Assembly: GCF_000695685.1 (NCBI RefSeq)
Contig: NZ_JFFR01000018.1
Location: 62,001-126,000 of the forward strand
Origin: Vibrio fortis
GTDB taxonomy: Bacteria; Pseudomonadota; Gammaproteobacteria; Enterobacterales; Vibrionaceae
Direction of reading: 5' to 3'
DNA: 64,000 bases
The notes below the pieces were generated by a model. It saw only the letters and a program-made list of their open reading frames with translations. It searched no databases and had not been told where the DNA came from. Below, piece by piece: positions 48,004 through 56,546 of the stretch; the stretch's first letter is position 1, and every line of letters starts with the position of its first letter. Both the position numbers and the translations under genes were made by a program.

Positions 48004-48723
48004 ATGCAAGAAAACTACAAAATTTTAGTGGTCGATGACGATGCGCGCCTTCGTGCATTGCTGGAGCGCTACTTGTCTGAGCAAGGCTTTCAAGTGCGTA
48101 GCGTGGCAAACAGTGAGCAGATGGACCGCCTGTTAACCCGTGAAAACTTCCACTTGATGGTGCTGGACTTAATGTTACCGGGCGAAGATGGCCTCTCAAT
48201 CTGCCGTCGTCTACGTAACGCCAATAACATGTTGCCTATCTTGATGCTGACCGCTAAGGGTGATGAAGTGGATCGCATTGTTGGCCTAGAAGTAGGTGCC
48301 GATGATTACCTACCTAAGCCATTTAACCCTCGTGAGCTACTGGCGCGCATTAAAGCAGTACTGCGTCGTCAAGTGATTGAAGCGCCGGGTGCACCAAGTA
48401 CAGAAGAATCTGTGGTTGAGTTTGGCGAGTTCCGTTTGAACCTTGGCACGCGTGAAATGTTCCGTGGTGAAGAGCCAATGCCGCTGACTTCAGGTGAGTT
48501 TGCGGTACTTAAGTCGCTGGTCACCAATGCGCGTGAGCCAATGTCTCGCGATAAGCTGATGAACATGGCTCGCGGCCGCGAATACTCAGCGATGGAGCGT
48601 TCTATCGACGTTCAGATCTCTCGCCTGCGTCGCCTTGTTGAAGAAGATCCAAGTAAGCCGCGTTACATCCAAACGGTGTGGGGCTTAGGTTACGTGTTCG
48701 TTCCTGATGGAAAAGCAGTGTAA
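48004..48723 (+). CDS. ompR: Osmolarity response regulator OmpR
   Basis: 239 residues from the ATG at 48004, the same length as E. coli OmpR. Receiver domain with the phospho-acceptor in LMVLDLMLPGEDG and Lys in YLPKPFNPRE; C-terminal winged-helix domain (FAVLKSLVTNAREPMSRDKL ... RYIQTVWGLGYVFVPDG). It controls outer-membrane porins and envelope genes with EnvZ. envZ does not overlap as in E. coli but starts 147 bases later, with a terminator-like hairpin in between. Confidence 0.97.
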   Translation: MQENYKILVVDDDARLRALLERYLSEQGFQVRSVANSEQMDRLLTRENFHLMVLDLMLPGEDGLSICRRLRNANNMLPILMLTAKGDEVDRIVGLEVGADDYLPKPFNPRELLARIKAVLRRQVIEAPGAPSTEESVVEFGEFRLNLGTREMFRGEEPMPLTSGEFAVLKSLVTNAREPMSRDKLMNMARGREYSAMERSIDVQISRLRRLVEEDPSKPRYIQTVWGLGYVFVPDGKAV

Positions 48724-48762
48724 CTCTATCAGTCACCATCGTGATTGAAATGTGATTGTTAT

Positions 48763-48798
48763 CGGGTCATCTCATAATTATGTGATGGCCCGTTTTCT
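48763..48798 (+). terminator. Terminator-like hairpin between ompR and envZ
   Basis: A near-perfect palindrome (CGGGTCATC with GATGGCCCG as outer arms, CATAATTATG as centre) of 30 bases is followed by TTTTCT. It would reduce read-through into envZ. Confidence 0.7.
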
Positions 48799-48870
48799 AT
48801 TCAGAACAGAGGTTTAGAGTTATAGTTTCTATTATGTCTCTGTTTCTCTACCTTTCACTTAAGGTTTTCT

Positions 48871-50169
48871 ATGCGTATACGTAGCTCCTTTACTCAATCT
48901 ATCGTTCTCTTCTTAACCTTGCTGGTTGCTAGCCAAATATTCTCTTACTACGCGGTTTTTAATTACGCCTTGATGCCGAGTTTGCAGCAGTTTAATAAGA
49001 TCTTGGCGCATGAGCTGAACTTGGTTTTAGACGAAGGTGATCTTGATATCGAGATGGACGCACCATTGCGTCAGCGTGTACTCGAGCAGCTTGGGGTGAC
49101 GGTTCACGCCAAAGACAGTGAAACGGCGGGTGAGTTTTACCATGCTGTAGCGATTGACCTGATGAGTGAAGAGATGACTAAGGAGCTTGGTTCAGAAACC
49201 GAGGTGAGGCTGATCTTAGGTGCTGAGAGTTACGTGCTTTGGATGGATATAGCGCAGCTGCCTAACTCGCTGATTCGAATTCCGTTATCAGAGTTACAAG
49301 AAGAAGATTTTGCACCGCTGTTCCGCAATAGCTTGATCATGGCGCTGTTGATCATTGCTGGTGGCTGGTTGTTCATCCGTTTACAGAACCGTCCTTTGAT
49401 TGCCCTAGAGAAAGCTGCCAAAGGGGTAGGGCGTGGTGATATTCCACCGCCTTTGCCAGTTCAAGGTGCGCAAGAGATTCGCTCGGTAACTCGCGCCTTT
49501 AACCAGATGTCGAAAGGCATCCAAGAGCTTGAGGAAGACAGGGCGCTATTGATGGCGGGTATCAGTCATGACCTGCGTACGCCATTGACCCGTATTCGTT
49601 TAGCGACGGAGATGATGTCACCGGAAGACAGCTACTTAGCCGAAGGTATTATCAGTGATACGGAAGAGTGTAACGAGATCATCAGCCAGTTTATGGATTA
49701 CCTAAAACCTGTTGACCGTAACTCGTTCCAAGCTGTGTTCTTAGAAGATATTGCTGGTGAGGTGGCGAGCTCTGAGGGTGGCTATGAGGTAGAAATTGAA
49801 ACTGACCTCGCTTCTAACATGAAACCCGCTTTGGGTAACCCAATTGCCATTAAGCGCGCAATCAGTAACTTGGTGGTTAACTCCCTACGCTATGGTAATG
49901 GCTGGGTTAAAGTCACTACGGGTATGACCGCGGATAATAAGCTCGCTTGGGTCACGGTAGAAGATAATGGCCCCGGTATTCCTCAAGATCAGATCAGTAA
50001 GCTGTTTGAACCCTTCACTCGAGGCGATACCGCGCGTGGTAGTGAAGGTACGGGTTTAGGTTTGGCGATTGTGAAGCGTATTGTCAGTCAGCATCAAGGT
50101 GCTGTGGTGGTGAACAATCGTAGCCAAGGCGGTTTGAAAGCGCAGATCAGCTTCCCAGTTAAGTTGTAA
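48871..50169 (+). CDS. envZ: Osmolarity sensor kinase EnvZ
   Basis: 432 residues. Two membrane helices (about 12-33 and 150-170) flank a periplasmic domain. HAMP follows, then the DHp domain with the phospho-acceptor His in [20 protein letters not shown] and the catalytic domain (N-box [29 protein letters not shown]). It phosphorylates and dephosphorylates OmpR. Confidence 0.96.
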   Translation: MRIRSSFTQSIVLFLTLLVASQIFSYYAVFNYALMPSLQQFNKILAHELNLVLDEGDLDIEMDAPLRQRVLEQLGVTVHAKDSETAGEFYHAVAIDLMSEEMTKELGSETEVRLILGAESYVLWMDIAQLPNSLIRIPLSELQEEDFAPLFRNSLIMALLIIAGGWLFIRLQNRPLIALEKAAKGVGRGDIPPPLPVQGAQEIRSVTRAFNQMSKGIQELEEDRALLMAGISHDLRTPLTRIRLATEMMSPEDSYLAEGIISDTEECNEIISQFMDYLKPVDRNSFQAVFLEDIAGEVASSEGGYEVEIETDLASNMKPALGNPIAIKRAISNLVVNSLRYGNGWVKVTTGMTADNKLAWVTVEDNGPGIPQDQISKLFEPFTRGDTARGSEGTGLGLAIVKRIVSQHQGAVVVNNRSQGGLKAQISFPVKL

Positions 50170-50196
50170 GCTTAATGAGCTTCGGGGGGCTGCGAT

Positions 50197-50283
50197 AGAT
50201 TCCCGACTCGGTCATTCTTTCCTCTCGGGGATAAAAACATACCGTCATTCCCTATCGTGAGGGACGAGCGAGTAGGGAATCTC
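50197..50283. repeat. Dispersed palindromic repeat after envZ
   Basis: Outer inverted arms GATTCCCGACTC and GAGTAGGGAATC enclose a unit CGTCATTCCC ... TAGGGAATCT (50243-50282) that shares its ends with family B at 18.6 and 18.8 kb. It may act as a transcription-end structure, but there is a separate terminator next to it. Confidence 0.7.
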
Positions 50284-50317
50284 GCTCTTAGCTCTTTTTT
50301 CGAAAGGGCTCACATGT

Positions 50318-50347
50318 AAAAAGGCTTCCATGAGGAAGCCTTTTTAG
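50318..50347. terminator. Bidirectional terminator between envZ and recG
   Basis: AAAAAGGCTTCC pairs with GGAAGCCTTTTT around a four-base loop (ATGA), with A- and T-tracts on each side. Confidence 0.9.
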
Positions 50348-50369
50348 TTCAAATAATTACCAGCAATAA

Positions 50370-52448
50370 CTACGCCTTAGAATACACATCACGCTCACCC
50401 AGCCAGCGGTTAATGATCGCCTTAGCATTGTCTGGGTAGCTATCGTGAATATGGCGCGCAATACGCTGCACTTCAGGGATTAAGCGCTGGTCGCGCACCA
50501 AGTCGGCAATCTTAAAGTCAGCCAAGCCTGTCTGCTTAGTGCCAAGCAATTCACCCGGACCTCGAATCTCCAGATCTCGTTGAGCAATCACAAAGCCATC
50601 ATTACTTTCACGCAGCACACCTAAGCGCTTCTGAGCAGTCTTAGACAATGGTGAGTGGTACAGCAATACACAGTGACTCGCGACCGAACCACGACCAACA
50701 CGGCCACGTAATTGGTGCAGCTGAGCAAGACCGAGACGCTCTGGGTTTTCGATGATCATTAAGCTTGAGTTGGGCACATCCACGCCAACTTCGATAACCG
50801 TTGTCGCGACCAAAAGATGGAGCTTATTCTCTTTGAACTCCTGCATCACTGCCTGTTTTTCGGCAGGCTTCATGCGACCATGTACTAAACCAATTTTCAC
50901 ATCAGGAAGTTTGCGTTGCAGCTCCTCTGCGGTATCCGCTGCCGCTTGCGCTTCCAACACTTCGGACTCATCAATTAACGTGCACACCCAATAGGCTTGC
51001 TTGCCCTCGTTAAGACACGCATTACGTACACGTTCGACAATGTCGTCACGCTTGGTATCTGGAATAGCAACGGTTTGAATGGGCGTTCGACCCGGTGGAA
51101 GCTCATCAATAATCGAGGTTTCTAAATCCGCATAGGCCGTCATCGCTAGTGTGCGTGGAATCGGTGTCGCCGTCATCACCAATTGATGCGGGTAGTGTCC
51201 TTGCTTGGCGCCTTTCTCACGCAGCTCTAATCGCTGGTGGACACCAAATCGGTGCTGCTCATCGATGATCACTAGGCCTAGGTTCTTAAACTCAACATGT
51301 TCTTGGAACAGGGCGTGCGTACCGACCACCATCTGCGCTTCACCACTGGCAATGCGTTCAAGCTCTTTCTCTTTGGCTTTGCCTTTGAGCTTACCGGCTA
51401 GCCAACCGACTTGAATACCCATGCTCTCAAACCAATTAGCAAAGTTGATTGAGTGCTGCTCTGCAAGAAGCTCGGTTGGTGCCATTAGCGCGACTTGTTG
51501 GCCGTGCTCTAGAGCGCGAACGGTGGCGAGGGCGGCGACTAGCGTTTTACCTGAGCCTACATCACCTTGTACTAAGCGCATCATAGGGTGTGGTTTCTCT
51601 AGGTCTCCTTCAATCTCTTTTACCACGCGTGCTTGTGCATTGGTTGGAGAGAAGGGCAGTTGAGCCAGTAGTTTGTCTTTGAGTGTATGCACTGGCGGCA
51701 GTGGAATCGCGTTGTCTTGTTGCCCCTTGCTGCGAACCGATAGCATTGATAGGTTTTGTGCGAGCAGCTCTTCCATGATCAAACGCAGTTGAGCTGGATG
51801 CTTACCTTCATCAAATAGCTCAAGGTCGATCCCCGGTGGTGGCCTGTGAATGGTGTGTAGCGCCTGTGCGAGGGTGATTTGATGATCGTATAAGCCAGAT
51901 GGTAGCAGTTCATTGACGGCTGCTTTGTCGATCAGTTCTAATGCTTGGTCGGTCAGGTTACGCAGCGTGACTTGTCTCAGTCCTTCAGTGGTTGGGTACA
52001 CCGGAGTCAGGTTCGCTTCCACGTCTGGTTGCTGTCTTGGAGCAAAGAATTTGTAATCCGGATGGACGATTTCAAGCCCCATATTGCCGCGCTTTATTTC
52101 ACCATAAGCATGGACTTGCTTGCCCTCGGCAAAGTTGTTCTTCATTCCGGCAGTGAAGTTGAAAAAGCGAAGCGTAATGGTGCCATTACCGTCGCTGATC
52201 TTTACCGCCAACATCTTACGTTTACCGAAAATGGTATCCACGCTCATGACCTTGCCTTGAACTGCGGCCCAGATTCCAGCGTGCAGTTTGATGATCGGAT
52301 AGATACGTGTTCGGTCTTCGTAACGCAGTGGCAGATGAAACAGTAGATCTTGTACGTTGTTCAATCCAACCTTTGCCAGTTTCTCGGCAACCTTAGCGCC
52401 CACTCCAGACAGAGAGTTAAGAGGAATAGCAGATAAAAGCTGTGACAT
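50370..52448 (-). CDS. recG: ATP-dependent DNA helicase RecG
   Basis: 692 residues from the ATG at 52448 (an upstream GTG adds four). N-terminal wedge domain (LPLRYEDRTRIYPI and the OB fold VQGKVMSVDTIFGKRKML) is followed by a superfamily 2 helicase core: GDVGSGKTLVA, IIDEQHRFGVHQR, MTATPIPRTLA, ATTVIEVGVDVPN and QLRGRVGRG. RecG reverses stalled forks. The trmH gene that lies between spoT and recG in E. coli is absent here; the gap is filled by repeats. Confidence 0.97.
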   Translation of the reverse strand: MSQLLSAIPLNSLSGVGAKVAEKLAKVGLNNVQDLLFHLPLRYEDRTRIYPIIKLHAGIWAAVQGKVMSVDTIFGKRKMLAVKISDGNGTITLRFFNFTAGMKNNFAEGKQVHAYGEIKRGNMGLEIVHPDYKFFAPRQQPDVEANLTPVYPTTEGLRQVTLRNLTDQALELIDKAAVNELLPSGLYDHQITLAQALHTIHRPPPGIDLELFDEGKHPAQLRLIMEELLAQNLSMLSVRSKGQQDNAIPLPPVHTLKDKLLAQLPFSPTNAQARVVKEIEGDLEKPHPMMRLVQGDVGSGKTLVAALATVRALEHGQQVALMAPTELLAEQHSINFANWFESMGIQVGWLAGKLKGKAKEKELERIASGEAQMVVGTHALFQEHVEFKNLGLVIIDEQHRFGVHQRLELREKGAKQGHYPHQLVMTATPIPRTLAMTAYADLETSIIDELPPGRTPIQTVAIPDTKRDDIVERVRNACLNEGKQAYWVCTLIDESEVLEAQAAADTAEELQRKLPDVKIGLVHGRMKPAEKQAVMQEFKENKLHLLVATTVIEVGVDVPNSSLMIIENPERLGLAQLHQLRGRVGRGSVASHCVLLYHSPLSKTAQKRLGVLRESNDGFVIAQRDLEIRGPGELLGTKQTGLADFKIADLVRDQRLIPEVQRIARHIHDSYPDNAKAIINRWLGERDVYSKA

Positions 52449-52520
52449 AACAAGGCTCACGACGGTAATAGATATCGTCTATTCAAGCATTTTACTGGAT
52501 TTTTGTACAGGATAAAGCGA

Positions 52521-52884
52521 AAGAGCAGATGAGAGATTCGGGTAAACGGGATGCGAAGAGATTAAGAGCGGATGCGGGATACGAGTAAACGAGATGCGAA
52601 GGGACTAAGAGCGGGTGCGGGATTCGGGTAAGCGAGATACGAAGAGAATAAGGGCAGGTGCGAGATTCGAAAAAAATAGAGTGACACAAAAACTAAAGCA
52701 GACTCGACATACGAAAAGTTGAGTGCTGAAAAGCTTTTGCTCTTCGCATCACGGTACTCGAATCTCTCATCTGCTTCATCTATTGCGATTCGAAAAAACT
52801 AAAAGCAGATGTGGAGCCAAGATAGTGAGTCACGAAGTCATTTGCTCTTCGCATCTCGCCATCTCGAATCTCTCATCTGCTTTT
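52521..52884. repeat. Cluster of direct and inverted repeats between recG and spoT
   Basis: The 440-base gap is built from a unit of about 38 bases (GAGCAGATGAGAGATTCGGG then TAAACGGGATGCGAAGAG). Direct copies: 52523-52560, 52566-52603 and 52609-52646, then a partial at 52651-52670 and a decayed one at 52695-52718. Inverted copies: 52739-52776 and 52842-52884, the last ending 5 bases before the spoT stop codon. The same unit occurs at 18543 and 18706. No gene is credible here. Inverted copies could form hairpins at the 3' end of the spoT transcript. Confidence 0.88.
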
Positions 52885-52888
52885 CTAG

Positions 52889-55012
52889 CTAGTTCTTACG
52901 ACGTCTTACCTTCAGCGCGTGTGGCATAACACGCAGCTTCTTCATAATACTCGCAAGATGCACACGATCTTTGGTGGTCAGCAAGATAGTCACTGTGTAC
53001 AAGCGCCCATCACGTTCTTCTGTCGAGATACCATGAATGTTTGAGCCTGTTTTCGAGATAACGTTAGTTAGCTCAGCCAGTGCACCTTGGTGGTTCTGAA
53101 GATCGACTTGAAGCTCTGCTGTGAACTCTTGGTCGTAATCGTCAGACCATTCAACCGCCATGTACTTGTCAGGTTCTTTTTGGTAACCACGAACGTTTGG
53201 ACACGTTTCACGGTGAACCACAAGGCCACGACCTGGAGATACATGGGCAATGATGTGATCATCTGGAATTGGGTGACAACAGTTAGCGAACGTCAGCAAT
53301 AGACCTTCAGCGCCACGGATTGGAAGTTTCTTCTTCGGTGTATCGCTGTCGTTGTTCACTTCTGTTAGTTCGTCCGCATCACCCAGTAGACGACGGGCAA
53401 TCACGATACTCATCAGTTCACCCAAACCAATCGAAGCCAGTAGGTCTTCAATCGACTCTAAGCGCAGATCAGATAGAACATGATCGACATTCTCTTGAGC
53501 GATATCGCCAATCGAGTGTTCACCCAGTGCGTGGTTAAGCAGGCGGCGACCTAGGGTTACCGACTCTTCACGACGCATGGTTTTAAGAACCTGACGGATC
53601 TTAGTACGAGCACGAGAAGTCACGACATAGTTGAGCCATGCAGCATTTGGACGAGCACCCGGTGCGCTGATGATTTCGATCGTCTGACCGTTCTTCAGGG
53701 CTTTGCTTAGGGGGTACGGGTTCATGTCTACACGAGCGCCAACACACATATTACCCACGTCAGTATGTACTGCGTAAGCAAAGTCGACGGCTGTTGCGCC
53801 TGCTGGCAGCTCAACGATACGACCTTTCGGTGTGAAGACGAAAATCTCATCAGGGAATAGATCAGACTTAACGTTCTCGATGAATTCGAACGAGTTACCG
53901 GCACTTTGTTGAAGCTCAAGTAGGCTCTGCATCCAACGCTGAGCTTTCACTTGCGCGGTGGTGCCATTGCTACGAGTACCATTGCCTTTGTAAGACCAGT
54001 GCGCTGCAACACCTTTGTCTGCCATTTGGTCCATGTCTTCCGTACGAATTTGTACTTCAACTGGAACGCCGTGAGGGCCGATCATAGAGGTATGTAGAGA
54101 CTGATAGCCGTTGGCTTTCGGTACTGCAATGTAGTCTTTCATGCGACCGGGACGAGGCTTATACAAGCTATGAGCCTGACCTAGAGCACGGTAACAGGTG
54201 TCTGGTGTGTCTACCACGACGCGGAATGCGTAGATATCCATAATAGTGTGGAAGCGCTGCTCTTTGGTTTTCATCTTGTTGTAGATGGAGAACAGGTTCT
54301 TTTCACGACCAAATACACGAGCAGGTAAGCCAACCTCTTCGAGGCGACCTTCAATCTCGCTATGGATACGTTGGATCATCTCTTTGCGGTTACCACGAGC
54401 GGCTTTCACCACTTCTTTAAGAACTCGGTAACGGTTTGGATAAAGGGCTTCAAAGCCAAGTTCTTCTAGTTCAGTCTTGATGTTATGAATACCAAGACGG
54501 TGAGCAAGAGGAGAGTAGATCTCTAGGGTTTCACGTGCAATACGACGCTTTTTGTCTGGGCGCAGGGCACCAAGCGTACGCATGTTGTGTGTTCGGTCTG
54601 CTAATTTGATCAAGATAACGCGGATGTCTTGCACCATTGCGAGAACCATCTTACGAAAGTTCTCTGCTTGCGCTTCTTTGCGATCACGAAACTTAAGCTT
54701 ATCCAGCTTAGAAACACCATCAACAAGCTCCGCCACTGTGTTACCAAACTGCGCTTCTAACTCTTCTTTTGTAACTTCAGTATCTTCAATTACATCGTGG
54801 AGTAGGGCTGCTTGGAGTGTTTCGATATCAAGGCGCATTTCAGCCAGGATACGTGAAACAGCAACAGGGTGGATAATGTATGGTTCACCGCTTGAGCGGG
54901 TTTGCCCTTCATGGGCATCTCTCGCTACCACATAAGATTGACGCAGAGCCTCAATTTGAGGCTCTGTTAGGTATTCTTGGGCAACGTCTTTGAGGCTATC
55001 GAATAGATACAA
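52889..55012 (-). CDS. spoT: Bifunctional (p)ppGpp synthetase/hydrolase SpoT
   Basis: 707 residues. Domains: HD hydrolase (about 20-190) with the active HDVIEDT motif, synthetase domain (about 230-360) with GYQSLHTSMIGP, TGS (about 395-450), helical/zinc-finger region (FANCCHPIPDDHIIAH) and ACT (about 630-707). It degrades and weakly makes the stringent-response alarmone. It follows rpoZ by 59 bases, the conserved order. Confidence 0.97.
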   Translation of the reverse strand: MYLFDSLKDVAQEYLTEPQIEALRQSYVVARDAHEGQTRSSGEPYIIHPVAVSRILAEMRLDIETLQAALLHDVIEDTEVTKEELEAQFGNTVAELVDGVSKLDKLKFRDRKEAQAENFRKMVLAMVQDIRVILIKLADRTHNMRTLGALRPDKKRRIARETLEIYSPLAHRLGIHNIKTELEELGFEALYPNRYRVLKEVVKAARGNRKEMIQRIHSEIEGRLEEVGLPARVFGREKNLFSIYNKMKTKEQRFHTIMDIYAFRVVVDTPDTCYRALGQAHSLYKPRPGRMKDYIAVPKANGYQSLHTSMIGPHGVPVEVQIRTEDMDQMADKGVAAHWSYKGNGTRSNGTTAQVKAQRWMQSLLELQQSAGNSFEFIENVKSDLFPDEIFVFTPKGRIVELPAGATAVDFAYAVHTDVGNMCVGARVDMNPYPLSKALKNGQTIEIISAPGARPNAAWLNYVVTSRARTKIRQVLKTMRREESVTLGRRLLNHALGEHSIGDIAQENVDHVLSDLRLESIEDLLASIGLGELMSIVIARRLLGDADELTEVNNDSDTPKKKLPIRGAEGLLLTFANCCHPIPDDHIIAHVSPGRGLVVHRETCPNVRGYQKEPDKYMAVEWSDDYDQEFTAELQVDLQNHQGALAELTNVISKTGSNIHGISTEERDGRLYTVTILLTTKDRVHLASIMKKLRVMPHALKVRRRKN

Positions 55013-55071
55013 ATTAAAGGCCCGGAAGGTTAATTAGTTCGAATAACAATGACGCTTTTTGCGAATAAGAG

Positions 55072-55344
55072 TTAACGAGAGTGAGCGATGCTGCTTACTG
55101 CTGCAAGCTCAGCTGCTTCTTGCTCTTGTTGCTCTTGACGCTCACGAGCATCTAGTACGTCTTTAGTGATAAGACCTTCTTCGATTTCACGAAGTGCGAT
55201 AACCGTTGGCTTATCGTTTTCTTCAGGCACTAGTGAATCTTTACCGCCAGTTTGCATTTGACGAGCGCGGCGAGCCGCAATAAGAACTAGGTCGAAACGG
55301 TTGCCAACTTTTTCAACAGCGTCTTGAACAGTTACGCGTGCCAT
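55072..55344 (-). CDS. rpoZ: RNA polymerase omega subunit
   Basis: 90 residues, the standard length. The family sequence [20 protein letters not shown] is clear, followed by AARRARQM and an acidic, Gln-rich tail. Omega aids beta' folding and contributes to one ppGpp site on the polymerase, and it sits directly upstream of spoT. Confidence 0.97.
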   Translation of the reverse strand: MARVTVQDAVEKVGNRFDLVLIAARRARQMQTGGKDSLVPEENDKPTVIALREIEEGLITKDVLDARERQEQQEQEAAELAAVSSIAHSR

Positions 55345-55440
55345 GAGGACTCCAAATAGTTAACTAATAAATTTTGAATGACGAGAAAGTATACAAGCTT
55401 AATTAGTGACTTTCTAGATCACCGTATACTTATCTCAATG

Positions 55441-55460
55441 GAAAATCTAGCCTTGCTAGA
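55441..55460 (-). terminator. Weak intrinsic terminator of gmk
   Basis: On the minus strand TCTAGC-AAG-GCTAGA is followed by TTTTC, directly after the gmk stop codon. Confidence 0.5.
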
Positions 55461-56084
55461 CTATTCCGCCAGTAGAGCGGTAAGCATGCCGCTGTATTTT
55501 GCTGCTTGCTTATCTTCTTTTAAGCGTTCCGCACGGATGATAGCTCTGAAGTCCATAAGGGCTGCATCAAAGTCATCATTCACGATCACATAGTCATACT
55601 CATTATAATGAGAGATTTCTGACTTCGCTTCGCTCATGCGTTTCGCAATAACTTCTGCACTATCTTGACCACGAACATTCAGACGACGTTCTAGCTCACC
55701 GTTGGATGGTGGTAGAATGAATACACTCTTCGCTTGAGGCATCTGTTCGCGAATCTGACGAGCACCTTGCCAGTCGATATCTAGGAACACGTCGATACCG
55801 CGCTCTAGGTTCTCTTCAATCCATACGCGAGAGGTACCGTAGTAGTTACCAAACACTTCTGCATACTCTAAGAACTCACCTTTACCGATGAGGTCTTCGA
55901 AGTGATGCTTTTCAACGAAGTGGTAGTGAACACCATTCTCTTCACCAGGGCGCATACCGCGAGTGGTGTGTGAAACAGATACCTTCATTGCGTAGGTTGG
56001 ATTGGTTTCTAGCATTGCTGAGATCAAGCTCGATTTACCTGCGCCACTAGGTGCAGATACGATGTAAAGAGTACCTTTGCCCAT
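55461..56084 (-). CDS. gmk: Guanylate kinase
   Basis: 207 residues. Converts GMP and ATP to GDP and ADP. P-loop [12 protein letters not shown] at the N-terminus, GMP-binding region ([20 protein letters not shown]) and the lid region with [13 protein letters not shown]. It precedes rpoZ-spoT on the same strand with its own short terminator, as in E. coli. Confidence 0.98.
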   Translation of the reverse strand: MGKGTLYIVSAPSGAGKSSLISAMLETNPTYAMKVSVSHTTRGMRPGEENGVHYHFVEKHHFEDLIGKGEFLEYAEVFGNYYGTSRVWIEENLERGIDVFLDIDWQGARQIREQMPQAKSVFILPPSNGELERRLNVRGQDSAEVIAKRMSEAKSEISHYNEYDYVIVNDDFDAALMDFRAIIRAERLKEDKQAAKYSGMLTALLAE

Positions 56085-56360
56085 CTGTATGTTTCCACTG
56101 TTGGTTGGATTGAGTGAAGATGTTGCTCTTCACTATAAAAGATAGCACTGACCGAACTCTTGCTCACCTCTGCTGTGCACAGTGTACACGCAATGTGGTG
56201 AAAATTAGGTCAGAAAAATGGAGGCGAAGAGTAGCATATTTCAATGATTCAGAACAACTGGCTTGATCGTTATTTGTTGGCAAATGATCGTCTCAAGGAT
56301 CTTTCCAGAAATGCGATAAGTGGCTATTGGTACTTTTTTATGTGATCCAGACAAAATTTG

Positions 56361-56406
56361 TTGAAGTTTTAATCTTAACCCTTACAATCCGCGCAAACGA
56401 TTAAAT
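56361..56406 (+). promoter_or_regulatory. Purine permease promoter with overlapping PurR-like box
   Basis: A sigma-70 promoter reads TTGAAG (56361-56366), 16 bases, TACAAT (56383-56388). GCGCAAACGATTAAAT at 56391-56406 matches 14 of 16 positions of the E. coli PurR operator (ANGCAAACGNTTNCNT, N counted as matching) and would cover the start point. PurR binds with guanine or hypoxanthine as corepressor. The 275 bases before this, back to gmk, hold the gmk promoter region and nothing else I recognise. Confidence 0.68.
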
Positions 56407-56407
56407 G

Positions 56408-56470
56408 CTGTATATATCTAGTGATATGGACTAGATGTTTCTACTACCGAGCCTATCTTGGTGACTACAG
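56408..56470 (+). ncRNA. Purine riboswitch aptamer, guanine class
   Basis: The sequence aligns base for base in length with the Bacillus subtilis xpt aptamer. J1/2 is TATAT. P2 is CTAGT/ACTAG with the invariant loop GATATGG. J2/3 is ATGTTTCTAC, keeping U47 and U51. P3 is six pairs (two G-U wobbles) with a 7-base loop GCCTATC that holds the CC partner of the loop-loop contact. J3/1 is GACTA. The base equivalent to position 74 is C (56465), which pairs with guanine or hypoxanthine; adenine riboswitches have U. P1 is short (CTGTA/TACAG). The expression platform has no classic terminator; see findings. Confidence 0.88.
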
Positions 56471-56546
56471 TTTTTAGTGCAGAAACCTCTCTTTTTCTCG
56501 CAGCATTTGAATCTTCAATTTCTTATTTTTTTGCATAGGTTTTGTT

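Noticed and set aside
52492..52689. A 65-codon frame on the minus strand in the recG-spoT gap
   Set aside because: It is made entirely of repeat units; open frames there result from the repeat, not from selection for coding.
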